Below, piece after piece: positions 1-8,816 of a stretch of DNA of 64,000 nucleotides. This stretch comes from Bog-159 sp963709155. Its GTDB lineage: Bacteria; Acidobacteriota; Terriglobia; Bryobacterales; Bryobacteraceae. The position numbers and the translations under genes are program-made. The notes under the pieces were generated by a model. That model saw only the letters and a program-made list of their open reading frames with translations, was not told the origin of the DNA and made no database searches. The stretch is taken from positions 248,001-312,000 of the forward strand of contig CAVPVD010000002.1 of the NCBI GenBank assembly GCA_963709155.1, given 5' to 3'. The first letter of the stretch is position 1; the number at the start of each line of letters is the position of its first letter.

Positions 1-1
1 C

Positions 2-400
2 CTCACCATGCACGAGTCGGGAGAAGTTGCCACCAAGATACTGGCCGCTGGAGCAAGCGGCCTGGTGCTGAAGTCCGATGCCGCACGCGACCTTGTCTCG
101 GCCGTGCGGGCTATGGCGGCGGGTAAGCCGTTCTTGTCGCCGGCCGTCACCGAAATAATACTGGGGCAGTTAGTGAAGACGGGCAAGCCCGGACCGTCGC
201 CGAGCGATCTAAGCCCGCGAGAACTCGAAGTTCTGAAGCTGCTGGCGGAAGGCCGCAGCCACAAAGAGATCGCTTATACCCTCGACATCAGCACCAAAAC
301 AGTGGACGCGCACTCGGTCAACATCATGCGAAAGCTGGATCTGCACGCTCTCAGCGACTTGATTCATTTTGCCATCCGCCAGAGGATTATCGAGATTTGA
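2..400 (+). CDS. LuxR/NarL-type response regulator, 3' part
   Basis: The gene enters the window from the left and is open from base 2, so the N-terminal half of the receiver domain is missing. The visible protein starts with LTMHES, the usual end of receiver beta-4, followed by GASGLVLKSDA, which fits the beta-5 Lys region. After a linker comes a LuxR-type helix-turn-helix (SPRELEVLKLLAEGRSHKEI, then STKTVDAH). Regulators of this class are phosphorylated by a histidine kinase and bind DNA through this HTH. No partner kinase is in the window; it may lie upstream. The family call is secure; the target genes are unknown. Confidence 0.93.
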   Translation, partial: LTMHESGEVATKILAAGASGLVLKSDAARDLVSAVRAMAAGKPFLSPAVTEIILGQLVKTGKPGPSPSDLSPRELEVLKLLAEGRSHKEIAYTLDISTKTVDAHSVNIMRKLDLHALSDLIHFAIRQRIIEI

Positions 401-544
401 ACTAAGCGGATTGCCTACGGCGAATTACCAATTACGCCATAGCGCGCCAACCTAAGAACAGTTACCAATTGAGCCTTACCGCCAAGTCATTCTACTCTGA
501 GTTAGCGCCGAACGAGAAACCGTCCGCCTATCGGCGATTTACAA

Positions 545-760
545 GTGCCCACTAACTCCGAAGACGACTCTCAGATGGCTGGCATTCTCGGCGAACTGAA
601 GGTTCTTCGCGAGCGTAGAGCCGCGCTGGACAAGGCCATTCGGGCGCTGGAACGATTTCTACGGCGGGAAGTGGGCGGTGGGCGGAAGGACAACGAGTGT
701 GCGCCCAAGCAACGGAAAGTCCGCAAAACTTCAGGTCATGGCAGCCACTCACGAGACTGA
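545..760 (+). CDS. small charged helical protein, unknown
   Basis: This 71-residue frame has a GTG start. The middle (LRERRAALDKAIRALERFLR) is strongly heptad-like and is probably a short coiled coil; the C-terminus is rich in Lys, Arg, Ser and His. No Shine-Dalgarno is obvious. It overlaps the next gene by 23 bases, which would fit translational coupling. I do not recognise a named family. It could be a DNA- or protein-binding small helical protein, or a chance frame; the heptad pattern and the coupling favour a real gene. Confidence 0.5.
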   Translation: MPTNSEDDSQMAGILGELKVLRERRAALDKAIRALERFLRREVGGGRKDNECAPKQRKVRKTSGHGSHSRD

Positions 761-1181
761 TTCCAACGACCCATGTACCGCGCTCGTGCATGCGAAGGTA
801 TCCGCAATACCATCCGTCCTGGGGCGAATCGTCTTTCTTGCGTCCTGCCGGAACCGGGCAACGGGCGAGTATCACGATAGCGACCTCGAGACGCAGCCGG
901 CCGGCTTACCTTGTGGCAGAGTGAAACTGGATCGGGCATTGCGCGACCAGCATCTGAGCGCATTCGGAGACTGGCTACGCTTGAGCATCCGGCGCCAGAT
1001 GGAGGAAATGCAGTGCTATGCGGCGGATCAAGCTCTCCCGGCATTCCTTCTGGTCCGCCAGTGGATCGATGAAAGGCCGTTTACAGAGTTCATTCCCACT
1101 GGCGCGATGCAGGTTGAGCGACAGCTCTTCATCGCTGACATGGAAGCCGTTTTGACGGTCCTCTCAATGCGCTGCCTTTGA
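738..1181 (+). CDS. hypothetical protein of a family seen in Acidobacteria
   Basis: The 147-residue product begins MAATHET. An in-frame GTG at 678 would lie inside the upstream gene, so I prefer the ATG at 738. The body has the segments SVLGRIVFLASCRNRATGEY, a conserved-looking FGDWLRLSIRRQMEEM stretch and a C-terminal helix VERQLFIADMEAVLTVL. From memory this resembles short cytosolic proteins of unknown function in Solibacter-like genomes (pattern: LARLVYLA..RN..TG.Y, then W..L.LE.Q). There is no signal peptide, membrane segment or metal motif. It follows the small coiled-coil gene and may be co-transcribed with it. Confidence 0.65.
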   Translation: MAATHETDSNDPCTALVHAKVSAIPSVLGRIVFLASCRNRATGEYHDSDLETQPAGLPCGRVKLDRALRDQHLSAFGDWLRLSIRRQMEEMQCYAADQALPAFLLVRQWIDERPFTEFIPTGAMQVERQLFIADMEAVLTVLSMRCL

Positions 1182-1182
1182 A

Positions 1183-1275
1183 CCTGTGGGCAGGCACTCT
1201 GCCTGCGCCGGCCTCGCGGGCCCGCTCTGGGCCGCACGCGGCGCGCAATTCTAAAGAGCCGCGACCGTGAGGGCG
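1183..1275. repeat. palindromic intergenic repeat with R3 core
   Basis: This stretch follows the stop at 1181. It has GGGCAGGCACTCTGCCTGC as a small inverted repeat and ends in GAGCCGCGACCGTGAGG. The core AGCCGCGACCGTGA recurs at 10071-10084, and a degenerate copy lies near 7640. No gene is evident between 1182 and 1473. Confidence 0.5.
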
Positions 1276-1473
1276 CGCGGTCTTCGGCTTGGCTGCCTTT
1301 CGTGGGAGGCCGGGAACTCCGCAGAGCCGCTTCTTCAGACCCATATAATCCAGCCGCAGCGGGCGCGCGACGGCGTGCACACTCTGTTGCCTGGCCGAGT
1401 TCGGCCGCCGTCTCCCGGAGGAGAATATCACGAATGGTGCAAGAAGTTCTGCTGCTATAGAGAAGGAGATGCC

Positions 1474-1764
1474 ATGACACCCCGCAGATCCTTTTTGTCC
1501 CGCGTCAGCGTACTACGGTTCCTGGCGTTACCCGGGAACGCCGCACAAAAGTCAAGCCGGCCCCCTTTGAAAATCCTCATGAAAAGCGCTTGGGGCTCAG
1601 ACGATCCTACCAAAGCGGGGTTTCCGCTCCTGCACGGTCTCGCTTTGTCCGAGGCTGGACACCGAGTTCAGATTTTCTTGTTGGGCGAAGCCGTCAACTT
1701 GATGCGGCGGACGGTAGTGGGTCAGTTTAATTTGGCAATCCCACGATCCTTGTGTCCCTGGTAG
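1474..1764 (+). pseudogene. truncated DsrE-like protein with Tat-like leader
   Basis: A good ribosome site (GAAGGAGA at 1463-1470) precedes the ATG at 1474, and the protein starts MTPRRSFLSRV, similar to a twin-arginine leader. Residues from about 30 on (KILMKSAWGSDDPTKAG, then HGLALSEAGHRVQIFLLGE) match the first beta-alpha-beta unit of DsrE/DsrF sulfur-relay-like proteins. The frame then runs into unrelated sequence and stops after 96 residues. The second half of the fold, which normally carries the conserved Cys-containing loop, is absent. I read it as a decayed or frameshifted gene. Confidence 0.6.
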
Positions 1765-1799
1765 TGCGGAAGTGTAGTTTCAACTCAGCCCGGTTCAGG

Positions 1800-1805
1800 T
1801 ATAAT
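1800..1805 (+). promoter_or_regulatory. -10 box (TATAAT) close to the start codon
   Basis: A perfect TATAAT ends eight bases before the ATG at 1814. A transcript starting the usual six to seven bases downstream would begin almost at the start codon, so the VCBS gene may have a leaderless mRNA. No clear -35 hexamer is visible at 17 bp spacing. Confidence 0.5.
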
Positions 1806-1813
1806 GGCAGGCC

Positions 1814-4800
1814 ATGCAGATCAAATGCGCTAGCTTTGTTTTCTGCCTGTTGTTCGCCCCCAGTCTATCCGCCCAAAGCTGCCTCACTTTCACCGGTCTC
1901 GAATTCGCGACGCTATACAATGGGTCAACCATCGGCGGTTTACTGCACCAGGCAGATGGGTCGTACACCGAGATTTTGGGTACGGCGCACTCGCCTTACA
2001 GCATTCAGAATGTGGTATCCAATTTCGACCGGTGGATTAACAGTTGCGCCAGTCCGCCGATGAGCCTGACGCTGCCATCGGTGTCCGCTACGGGCACGCC
2101 GGTGGGGTCGGCGTCGAACGTGGTGGTGTTTGCCGACTTCACGAGCTCATTCATCCCGGGCGCGGCGTTTGCGGCTAATCCTTCGCCGGAGCCGCAAATC
2201 TCGGTGGGAACGATCTCGGGGGGCGCCGCACATCTGAATACCTATACGGTGCCGGCGGGAGCGGCTTCCGTAGCCGCCGCCGATTTGAACAACGACGGGA
2301 TCACGGATCTCGCCGTGGTGTACACCGGAACCCTTACCGGCAGCGGCCAGAACGCCGGCGGAGTGGCCATTCTGTTAGGTAAAGGCGATGGCACCTTTCA
2401 GGCCCCCGTGAGTTACCCCGCGGGCCCCAATGCGCTGCATGCCACTATTGCCGATCTCAACGGCGATGGCAAACTGGATCTCGCGGTAGCGGCCGATTCA
2501 GGGAGCGTCACCATCCTGCTCGGCAATGGCGACGGCACGTTTAAGCCCGGCGCCACAATCACCACGGGATTGGGATACGGCCCCGCCGCGGTCATCGCGG
2601 GCGATTTCAATGGCGACGGCAAGCTCGATTTGGCGACCTCCAACGAAGGCGGCAGCATCTCGATTTTGATCGGCAATGGAGATGGATCCTTCAAGACGCC
2701 GCAGAACTTCGCGGCGGGCAGCGATTGCGCCTATCTGGTCTCCGCGGATCTGAACAAAGACGGCAAACTCGATATCGTGGCGACCAATCTGGATGCGGGC
2801 GTCCTGGTGGTATTGCTCGGCAAAGGCGACGGCACATTTCAACCGCCCACCTTCTACAACGCCACCTTTTTCCCGACTAACCTGATTCTGACAGACTTCA
2901 ATCACGACGGAAACATCGATATCGTGATCGGATCCGGATCATCCGACATCATTGCGCCGGATTTCGGTTCGGGCGAAGTCGGCGTCTTGCTGGGCAATGG
3001 CGATGGCACGTTTCAGGGCATGCTGTATCCGGCCGGCCAGCGGCCGCAAGCGATCGCCGCGGGCGATCTGAATCGCGATGGCAAACCCGACCTGGTGATT
3101 GCAAACACGGGATCCGATTCGCTGACATTGCTCCTGAATCAGGGCAACGGCAAGTTTTCTACCAGCACTTATCAGCTGACGCAGTCGAACGGTAACCCCT
3201 TGGGACCGGCCTCGGTCGCCATCGTGGATCTGAACGGGGACGGTAATCCGGATGTCGCAGTGGCCAACGAATCCGCCGGCAATGTTGCCATCGCGCTTGG
3301 CTCATCGAGCGGAGCTCTACAGCCTGCCACCTTTGTAACCACCGCGCCCGGCGCGGCCAGCGTAGCTGCCGGCGATCTCAATGGCGACGGCAAACCCGAT
3401 CTCGTAGTTGCCAACGCCGGCACCTACACATCCGGCGGCAATACCAACGGAGAGCTGTCCATCCTGATCGGTAACGGCGATGGCACTTTCAAGGCGGCTG
3501 CGAACGTCACAGCCGGCGTGCAGCCGGGATTCGTCGTGCTCGCGGATGTTAATGGAGACGGCAAGCTTGATATTGTCCTGGTGAACCTCGGACTAACTTC
3601 CGGTTATTCGGCGCCGCCGGATCCGGGCGGCGTGACGATCATGCTGGGCAATGGCGATGGAACATTTCAGAAAGGCGTGAACTACGCCGTCGGCATCAAC
3701 CCCACCGCCGTCGCGGTTGGAGATGTCAACGGCGATGGCAAGCCCGACCTGGTCGTCACCACCAGCCAGGCAAATTTCAGCTACGTGGTGGGCGTGCTGC
3801 TTGGAAATGGTGACGGCACGTTTCAGAATCCGGCTTTTCTCACCGGGCAGTTCAGTATGCCCGACGTGATCCTCTCGGATTTCAACGGCGACGGAAAGCT
3901 GGACATCGTGGTTACCAGTTGTTGCGGCGCTACGCAGCCAAGCTATTTTCTGGGAAACGGCGACGGCACATTCCAATCGGCCGTGGCCCTGAATGGCGGA
4001 CCATCGCCCTATGCCGTGGCGACGGCGGACTTCAACGGCGACGGCAAGCCCGATCTGGCCTTTGCCGATCAGGGCTCGAACATCGGCTACGCGACGATTT
4101 TGCTGAACACCAGCCAAGCCTCCGCGTTCTCGACCAAGTCGGCCACCGCCGGCCAAGTCGAACCGTTCGCCGCGGAATCCATCGTGGCCGCCTACGGCTC
4201 AAACCTGGCGGTGGGGACGGCGGTCGCGACGTCGCCTCTGGGAACCACGCTTGATGGCACTACCGTGACGATCACCGATTCAACCGGCGCGAAACTCCCC
4301 GCATTGCTGTTTTATGTTTCTTCCACTCAAGTGAACTATGAAATCCCGGCAGGCGCCGCGCCAGGCACAGCCACGGTCACCATCACCAATGGAAGCGGCG
4401 CCGTCCAGACCGCCACTATACAAATCGGCAGCGTGTCTCCGGGATTGTTCGCCTTGAACGGTTCCGGGCTGGTGGCGGCGCTGGTGTTGCCCGTTATTTC
4501 AGGAACGCAGCAGCCGTTGCAGGAGGTATACCAGGTGAATTCATCGGGCAATGTGGTTCCGTTACCCATCGATCTTGGGTCATCCAACGAACAGATCTAT
4601 CTGGAAATGTACGGCACGGGCATTCGCGCGGCCAAGGCGGTGACGGTAAAGGTAGGCAACCTGAGCGTTCCCGTATTGTACGCGGGCCCCGCGCCGGGAT
4701 ATGCGGGGGAGGATCAAGTCAACATAGGACCTTTGCCGGCGGCTCTCGCCGGGAGCGGCAACGTTAATATCGTCCTGAGCGCGGATGGGCAGACGGCAAA

Positions 4801-4825
4801 CCTGGTGAACGTAACCATAAAATAA
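1814..4825 (+). CDS. secreted FG-GAP/VCBS repeat protein with Solibacter C-terminal domain
   Basis: The 1003-residue product has a signal peptide (hydrophobic segment ending at SLSAQS). It continues with a short N-terminal region and then more than ten repeats of the type DFNGDGKLDLAVA ... LGNGDGTF. These are FG-GAP/VCBS beta-propeller blades whose Asp-rich DxNxDGxxD loops bind calcium. The last roughly 230 residues (from AAESIVAAYGSNLA through YEIPAGAAPGTATVTITNG to the C-terminus) match the TIGR03437 domain typical of Solibacter secreted proteins. A surface adhesion or matrix role is likely but unproven. It stands alone; the upstream gene is decayed and downstream lies repeat-rich intergenic DNA. 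Confidence 0.93.
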   Translation: MQIKCASFVFCLLFAPSLSAQSCLTFTGLEFATLYNGSTIGGLLHQADGSYTEILGTAHSPYSIQNVVSNFDRWINSCASPPMSLTLPSVSATGTPVGSASNVVVFADFTSSFIPGAAFAANPSPEPQISVGTISGGAAHLNTYTVPAGAASVAAADLNNDGITDLAVVYTGTLTGSGQNAGGVAILLGKGDGTFQAPVSYPAGPNALHATIADLNGDGKLDLAVAADSGSVTILLGNGDGTFKPGATITTGLGYGPAAVIAGDFNGDGKLDLATSNEGGSISILIGNGDGSFKTPQNFAAGSDCAYLVSADLNKDGKLDIVATNLDAGVLVVLLGKGDGTFQPPTFYNATFFPTNLILTDFNHDGNIDIVIGSGSSDIIAPDFGSGEVGVLLGNGDGTFQGMLYPAGQRPQAIAAGDLNRDGKPDLVIANTGSDSLTLLLNQGNGKFSTSTYQLTQSNGNPLGPASVAIVDLNGDGNPDVAVANESAGNVAIALGSSSGALQPATFVTTAPGAASVAAGDLNGDGKPDLVVANAGTYTSGGNTNGELSILIGNGDGTFKAAANVTAGVQPGFVVLADVNGDGKLDIVLVNLGLTSGYSAPPDPGGVTIMLGNGDGTFQKGVNYAVGINPTAVAVGDVNGDGKPDLVVTTSQANFSYVVGVLLGNGDGTFQNPAFLTGQFSMPDVILSDFNGDGKLDIVVTSCCGATQPSYFLGNGDGTFQSAVALNGGPSPYAVATADFNGDGKPDLAFADQGSNIGYATILLNTSQASAFSTKSATAGQVEPFAAESIVAAYGSNLAVGTAVATSPLGTTLDGTTVTITDSTGAKLPALLFYVSSTQVNYEIPAGAAPGTATVTITNGSGAVQTATIQIGSVSPGLFALNGSGLVAALVLPVISGTQQPLQEVYQVNSSGNVVPLPIDLGSSNEQIYLEMYGTGIRAAKAVTVKVGNLSVPVLYAGPAPGYAGEDQVNIGPLPAALAGSGNVNIVLSADGQTANLVNVTIK

Positions 4826-4845
4826 CGGCCCAAATGAGTTCAGCC

Positions 4846-5225
4846 CGTGGCGCACGCTTTAGCGGGGCCGCCGGCCGGGCCGGTTTGAACTATCGTGTGA
4901 CTTCGCTTGGGGCACCGTCGAAAGCGCTTCGCCCTAGAGGGCGGGCAATCATGCCCGCAGCCGCCTTTTCAGGCGGCTAAGCCGGCTGGAAAGCCGGCTG
5001 CGGCCAGGATTGGCCGCCCTCCAATTGTGTTTTCTGCGAGGGGCTAACTTATTGAGCGCGCCGGCCGGACTTTTAAGTCCCGCGAACGTCGGACTGAAGT
5101 CCGGCGCAGCACGCTGAAGCGTACACCACGGGCTGCGGCAATACTGCAGGCGGACTTCATCAGCCCGCCGTTTACCGCGCATCTGCGCTGCCGCTTTGAG
5201 TGGCGGGAAATCATCCCCGCCTGCG
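4846..5225. repeat. cluster of palindromic intergenic repeats (R2, R1, others)
   Basis: The 4826-5318 gap has no convincing gene. It starts with CGTGGCGCACGCTTTAGCG (R2 half-site, 4846-4864). An R1 unit follows at about 4936-5022, with GGGCGGGCAATCATGCCCGC and nested AGCCGGCT palindromes. Next come GGACTTTTAAGTCC (5067-5080), CGGACTGAAGTCCG, and a diverged R2-like element CAGCACGCTGAAGCGTAC. The same modules recur at 16.4, 25.7, 26.7, 45.0 and 50.5 kb, so this is a composite of REP-like elements. Some copies could act as transcription terminators or RNA-stability hairpins. Confidence 0.75.
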
Positions 5226-5318
5226 CATCCTTAAGGTAGACCGAAACCCAAGGAAGGCGCACGGAGGCGCCCAAAACAAGTGTCACGCGAAGCGGCAGCC
5301 ATTCATCGTGGTTTCTCA

Positions 5319-7541
5319 ATGGGCCGGCGGCGACGGCGCAACACGTCGCGCGCGGCCGTACTTTGGCTGGCGTGCCTGGCTGCCGCGACGGTTGTGGCGC
5401 AGGCACAATCCCTGTCCGTGCTGCACACTTTTGCCGCGCCACCACGGGGCGCGTTCCCGCAAGGCTTACTTAGAGTGGCCTCCGGCAGCATTTTTGGCAC
5501 GGCCATCAACGGCGGCCCGTACGGTTGGGGAGTGATTTATGAACTCACCGCGAGCGGCAAGCAGAAGCTAATCTACAGTTTCACGGGCGGGACTGACGGT
5601 GGGACCCCGAATCCGGGCCTGGCGCGGGACTCATCCGGCAATTTTTACGGGACCACGTACTACGGCGGCGCGTACGGGAATGGCGTGGTCTTTAAAATTA
5701 CCACGTCCGGCCAGGAGACCGTGCTCTACAGTTTCACCGGCGGCGCGGACGGGGGCAATCCCCAGTACGGTATCCTCCGCGATCCTGCGGGCAACCTTTA
5801 CGGCGGCGCCTTGGGGGGCGGAGACGGAGGGGGAGTGATCTACAAGCTCAGTCCCTCGGGCGAGGAGACGACGTTGCATGTTTTCACCAATGGCAGCGAT
5901 GGGAGCGTTCCTATCGGATCCCTCGTGCGCGATTCCGCCGGCAATCTTTATGGAGTCACCGCGTTTGGCGGAACCACGTGGGGCGTCGTCTACGAAATCG
6001 AAGCCTCCGGCACGTTCAAGGTTCTCTACACCTTCACCGGGGGCAGCGATGGCGGGATTCCGAGTACCAGCCTGATCCGCGATTCCGCGGGTAATCTTTA
6101 TGGCGGCACGCAGCAAGGCGGGGGGAACACCTGCGGAGTGGTGTTCCAGTTGAGCCCCGCGGGGCAGCAAACCGTGCTGAACAGCTTCAACGGCGGCGAC
6201 TATGGCTGCTCTCCCGACAGCCTGGTGAGAGACTCGGCGGGCAATTTTTACGGCACTGCCATCGAAGGTGGCGCCGATAACGCCGGGATTATATTTGAGC
6301 TCCCGGTGCAAGGCATCCAGCAGGTACTTTACACGTTCCTGGGCGGCGCAACGGGGCTGTCCAACCCAGGCGTTGCGCTGGTCCTCGATGCAGAGGGGAA
6401 TTTGTATGGGACCACCGGGCAGAGCGGGCCGACGAATCAAGGTGTGGTATTTGAATTGACGCCGTCCGGGCAGCTCAATACGCTGTACGGATTCCCATCT
6501 ACCGCCGGCGGCGCGTATCCGGCGATATGGGAGAGTGTCGTTCGGGACTTGTCCGGCAATCTCTACGGGACCACCGATTCCGGCGGCTCCGCGGGCTGGG
6601 GCATCGTCTACCAATTGGAACCGAACGGTAAGGAAACCGTATTGCATACCTTCACCGGTGAGGAAGATGGCGGTTCTCCGGAGAGTAACCTGGCGCGCGA
6701 CGCGCAGGGCAATCTTTACGGGACAAACACATCCGGCGCCGGGAGCTATGGAGTTGTCTTCAAACTGACCCCCACCGGACAATTCACCACTCTGCATACC
6801 TTCACGGGGGGCACGGGTGGGGCGGAAGCCGAGTCAGGCGTGAGCCTGGATACGCAAGGAAATCTCTATGGGACGACCTTCGTGGGCGGCGCCTTTAACG
6901 CCGGAATGGTTTATGAGATCGATATCTTCAATCAGTTCACCGTGCTTTACAACTTTACAGGCGGCGTGGACGGCGGCTTTCCGAACGGTGGCTTAGTCCT
7001 CGATGCGGAGGGCAATCTCTATGGCACAGCCGGGGCCGGCGGCCAATACGGGCTGGGTGTGATCTACAAGCTGAGCCCGTCCGGCCAGCAAACCGTGCTC
7101 TACTCGTTTACCGGCGGCGCGGATCAGGCACACCCGTGGGCCGGCGTGGTTCTGGACGCGCAAGGCACCCTTTATGGGACCAACCTGGGCTTATACAGTC
7201 CGCAGGTTGGCACCGTTTTCTCTTTAACCAAAGCCGGCACTTTCACCACGCTGCACACATTCACAGGCACCCCGGATGGCTGTAATCCGTACGGCGGCGT
7301 TACCTTGGATGCGGCCGGCAACCTGTACGGCACTACCCAGACTTGCGGCAGTGCGGGGTACGGTGTGGTTTATAAAATCAGCCCCGACGGACAGGAAACC
7401 ATCCTGCACAACTTCGCCAACGCCGGCGACGGGCGGAATCCCCAGTCGGGGGTCACGGTGGATTCACAAGGCGTTGTTTTCGGAACGACCCAGGTGGGCG
7501 GCGCCAGGAATGCGGGCGTGATCTTCAAAATCGTCCCTTAG
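5319..7541 (+). CDS. secreted GloVer (TIGR03803) tandem-repeat protein
   Basis: I start this at ATG 5319 (MGRRRRRNTSRAAVLWL), which gives a classic signal peptide ending AQAQS; an in-frame GTG at 5280 only adds a polar stretch. The 740-residue protein is almost wholly tandem repeats of about 50 residues with the core LYSFTGGADGG, then RDSAGNLYGTT and a GVVFKLTPSGQ segment. This is the Gloeobacter/Verrucomicrobia repeat (TIGR03803), predicted to form a beta-propeller-like or beta-solenoid surface structure. No catalytic motif or anchor is seen. The family is often expanded in Acidobacteria and its function is unknown. A second member lies at 28798-30384. Confidence 0.92.
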   Translation: MGRRRRRNTSRAAVLWLACLAAATVVAQAQSLSVLHTFAAPPRGAFPQGLLRVASGSIFGTAINGGPYGWGVIYELTASGKQKLIYSFTGGTDGGTPNPGLARDSSGNFYGTTYYGGAYGNGVVFKITTSGQETVLYSFTGGADGGNPQYGILRDPAGNLYGGALGGGDGGGVIYKLSPSGEETTLHVFTNGSDGSVPIGSLVRDSAGNLYGVTAFGGTTWGVVYEIEASGTFKVLYTFTGGSDGGIPSTSLIRDSAGNLYGGTQQGGGNTCGVVFQLSPAGQQTVLNSFNGGDYGCSPDSLVRDSAGNFYGTAIEGGADNAGIIFELPVQGIQQVLYTFLGGATGLSNPGVALVLDAEGNLYGTTGQSGPTNQGVVFELTPSGQLNTLYGFPSTAGGAYPAIWESVVRDLSGNLYGTTDSGGSAGWGIVYQLEPNGKETVLHTFTGEEDGGSPESNLARDAQGNLYGTNTSGAGSYGVVFKLTPTGQFTTLHTFTGGTGGAEAESGVSLDTQGNLYGTTFVGGAFNAGMVYEIDIFNQFTVLYNFTGGVDGGFPNGGLVLDAEGNLYGTAGAGGQYGLGVIYKLSPSGQQTVLYSFTGGADQAHPWAGVVLDAQGTLYGTNLGLYSPQVGTVFSLTKAGTFTTLHTFTGTPDGCNPYGGVTLDAAGNLYGTTQTCGSAGYGVVYKISPDGQETILHNFANAGDGRNPQSGVTVDSQGVVFGTTQVGGARNAGVIFKIVP

Positions 7542-8062
7542 CCGGGGTACTCGTTGGATGGGCTGCGGAAAAAAGGCTGAAAACCGCTTGCTTACGCGCG
7601 CGGCTCAGAAGTGTTGCCCTGTATTTGCAGCGGCCTACCAAGCCGAGACCGTAAGGGAGCGTCACGACACGCCTTTTTCCGCAGCCTGCTGGACACTGCG
7701 CGGCGTCCGGAGAGGGCGTGCTATCTTCTCAACGAGATCGTGGCATGCGCATCCACGGAACGAGTGCGAATGTTGCAAAGCTCCTCTTCGCGCTCATTCC
7801 GAGCCTGGCGGCCCAACCCCATTCTGGTCCAGTCCGGTCGCCACGCTTTCGGTGTCGTCCTCGCCCTCACCGGCGAACAACTTCGCCGCTGCCAACCGCT
7901 CCCTCGATCTCGACGTCCCGCCGGCCCGCTGGTACCGCCATGCACTTAAATGCACCGTCGCGCCCGCGAGCGCCGAGCGCAACGCGCGTTTACACGCTGA
8001 CGGTCAACAGCCCGCTTTTCGGGAAGGAACTGGAAGCCGGCGTCCAGATCCCTTGATATATC
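7542..8062. other. intergenic region, possible gene remnant
   Basis: No frame here has convincing coding character in full. Around 7640 there is a degenerate R3 motif (AGCCGAGACCGTAAGGGAGC). From 7744 one frame opens with a leader-like start (MRIHGTSANVAKLLFALIPS, then LAAQP). Another frame further on gives VYTLTVNSPLFGKELEAG. Together these look like scattered pieces of a secreted protein broken by frameshifts, perhaps of the TIGR03435 type, but this is a weak impression. Confidence 0.3.
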
Positions 8063-8740
8063 TTACGGAGCTTCAAAGTGGCGTAGTTGTCCGTAGAGGA
8101 ACGGCCGATCCCCGCTGCTTCTCCAGAAGTAAACAAGGATGATCACACTCGCGACCGCGGCGTACGCACACCACAGTGAGGTGAACGCGTACCGCTTGAC
8201 CGCCATGACAAGCAGAAGAATCGCCAGATTTGCCATGCCAAAGATGACCATCGCCCTGACCTTCGAAAAAAACAGGGAGCCGCACGTGGCGACCACATAA
8301 AGCAGTGCAACCGCTGTATTGTTCGTCGCTGGATTGATGTACACGATACTGTTCCCCCTGAGGTACACCTGCAAGGGGAATGCCACTAACGCCCACAATA
8401 TATATAGCGTCGTTGCCCCTCCGAGCACGAGGAACGGCAGCATACGCCGGCGGCTTTTCGCGTCAGGCTCGAACAGCAGCACGCTCAGCGGCAGCAGGAG
8501 AGGAAGGAGCCCCTGCGCGTACAGCATGAACGCCGAACCCATGTCGTGCGTTACCGTGGACGGGAGAATCCCATCCAATCCCAGCCAGACAAATCCCTCG
8601 ATGAACTGATGCACGGCGAATAGGGTGGGCAGCGACGCGAAGAGGAGTTCGCGCCGGTGCTTCACCTTCGTCAAAGTGACAACGCCTATGGCGCCCAGAA
8701 CACCGCTGCCGACAAAGTTCGCCGCTGCCGAAAAACACAT
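8063..8740 (-). CDS. DUF6629 family membrane protein
   Basis: The 225-residue protein opens with MCFSAAANFVGSGVLGAIGV, the signature start of the DUF6629 family (MCFSA.ASF...). It has about seven hydrophobic helices. HQFIEGFVWLGLD in the second helix region carries the conserved His, Glu and Trp. It is predicted to sit in the inner membrane; no biochemical function is known for the family. It is a single gene, convergent with the decayed region on its left and about 76 bases downstream of the esterase gene on the same strand. Family assignment is from memory of the N-terminal motif. Confidence 0.8.
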   Translation of the reverse strand: MCFSAAANFVGSGVLGAIGVVTLTKVKHRRELLFASLPTLFAVHQFIEGFVWLGLDGILPSTVTHDMGSAFMLYAQGLLPLLLPLSVLLFEPDAKSRRRMLPFLVLGGATTLYILWALVAFPLQVYLRGNSIVYINPATNNTAVALLYVVATCGSLFFSKVRAMVIFGMANLAILLLVMAVKRYAFTSLWCAYAAVASVIILVYFWRSSGDRPFLYGQLRHFEAP

Positions 8741-8816
8741 AGGTCGTCCCGGCCCCGCGCTGGGGCACGTCTATTATCGCAGAGGCGGGGAGAAACTTGA
8801 GCGTTGATCGCTCGAG

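Noticed and set aside
2400..4100. Regular DNA repeats suggesting a CRISPR array or tandem satellite
   Set aside because: The repetition is that of VCBS codons; spacers are not unique, units are not identical and the frame is open throughout.
5631..6797. 388-codon minus-strand frame in the GloVer gene
   Set aside because: It mirrors the repetitive GloVer codons and shows the same short repeats in reverse; the plus-strand protein is well supported.
7558..8142. Plus-strand frame of 194 codons
   Set aside because: It has no domain, a Cys-rich, basic composition unlike its neighbours, and runs into the reverse-strand DUF6629 gene.
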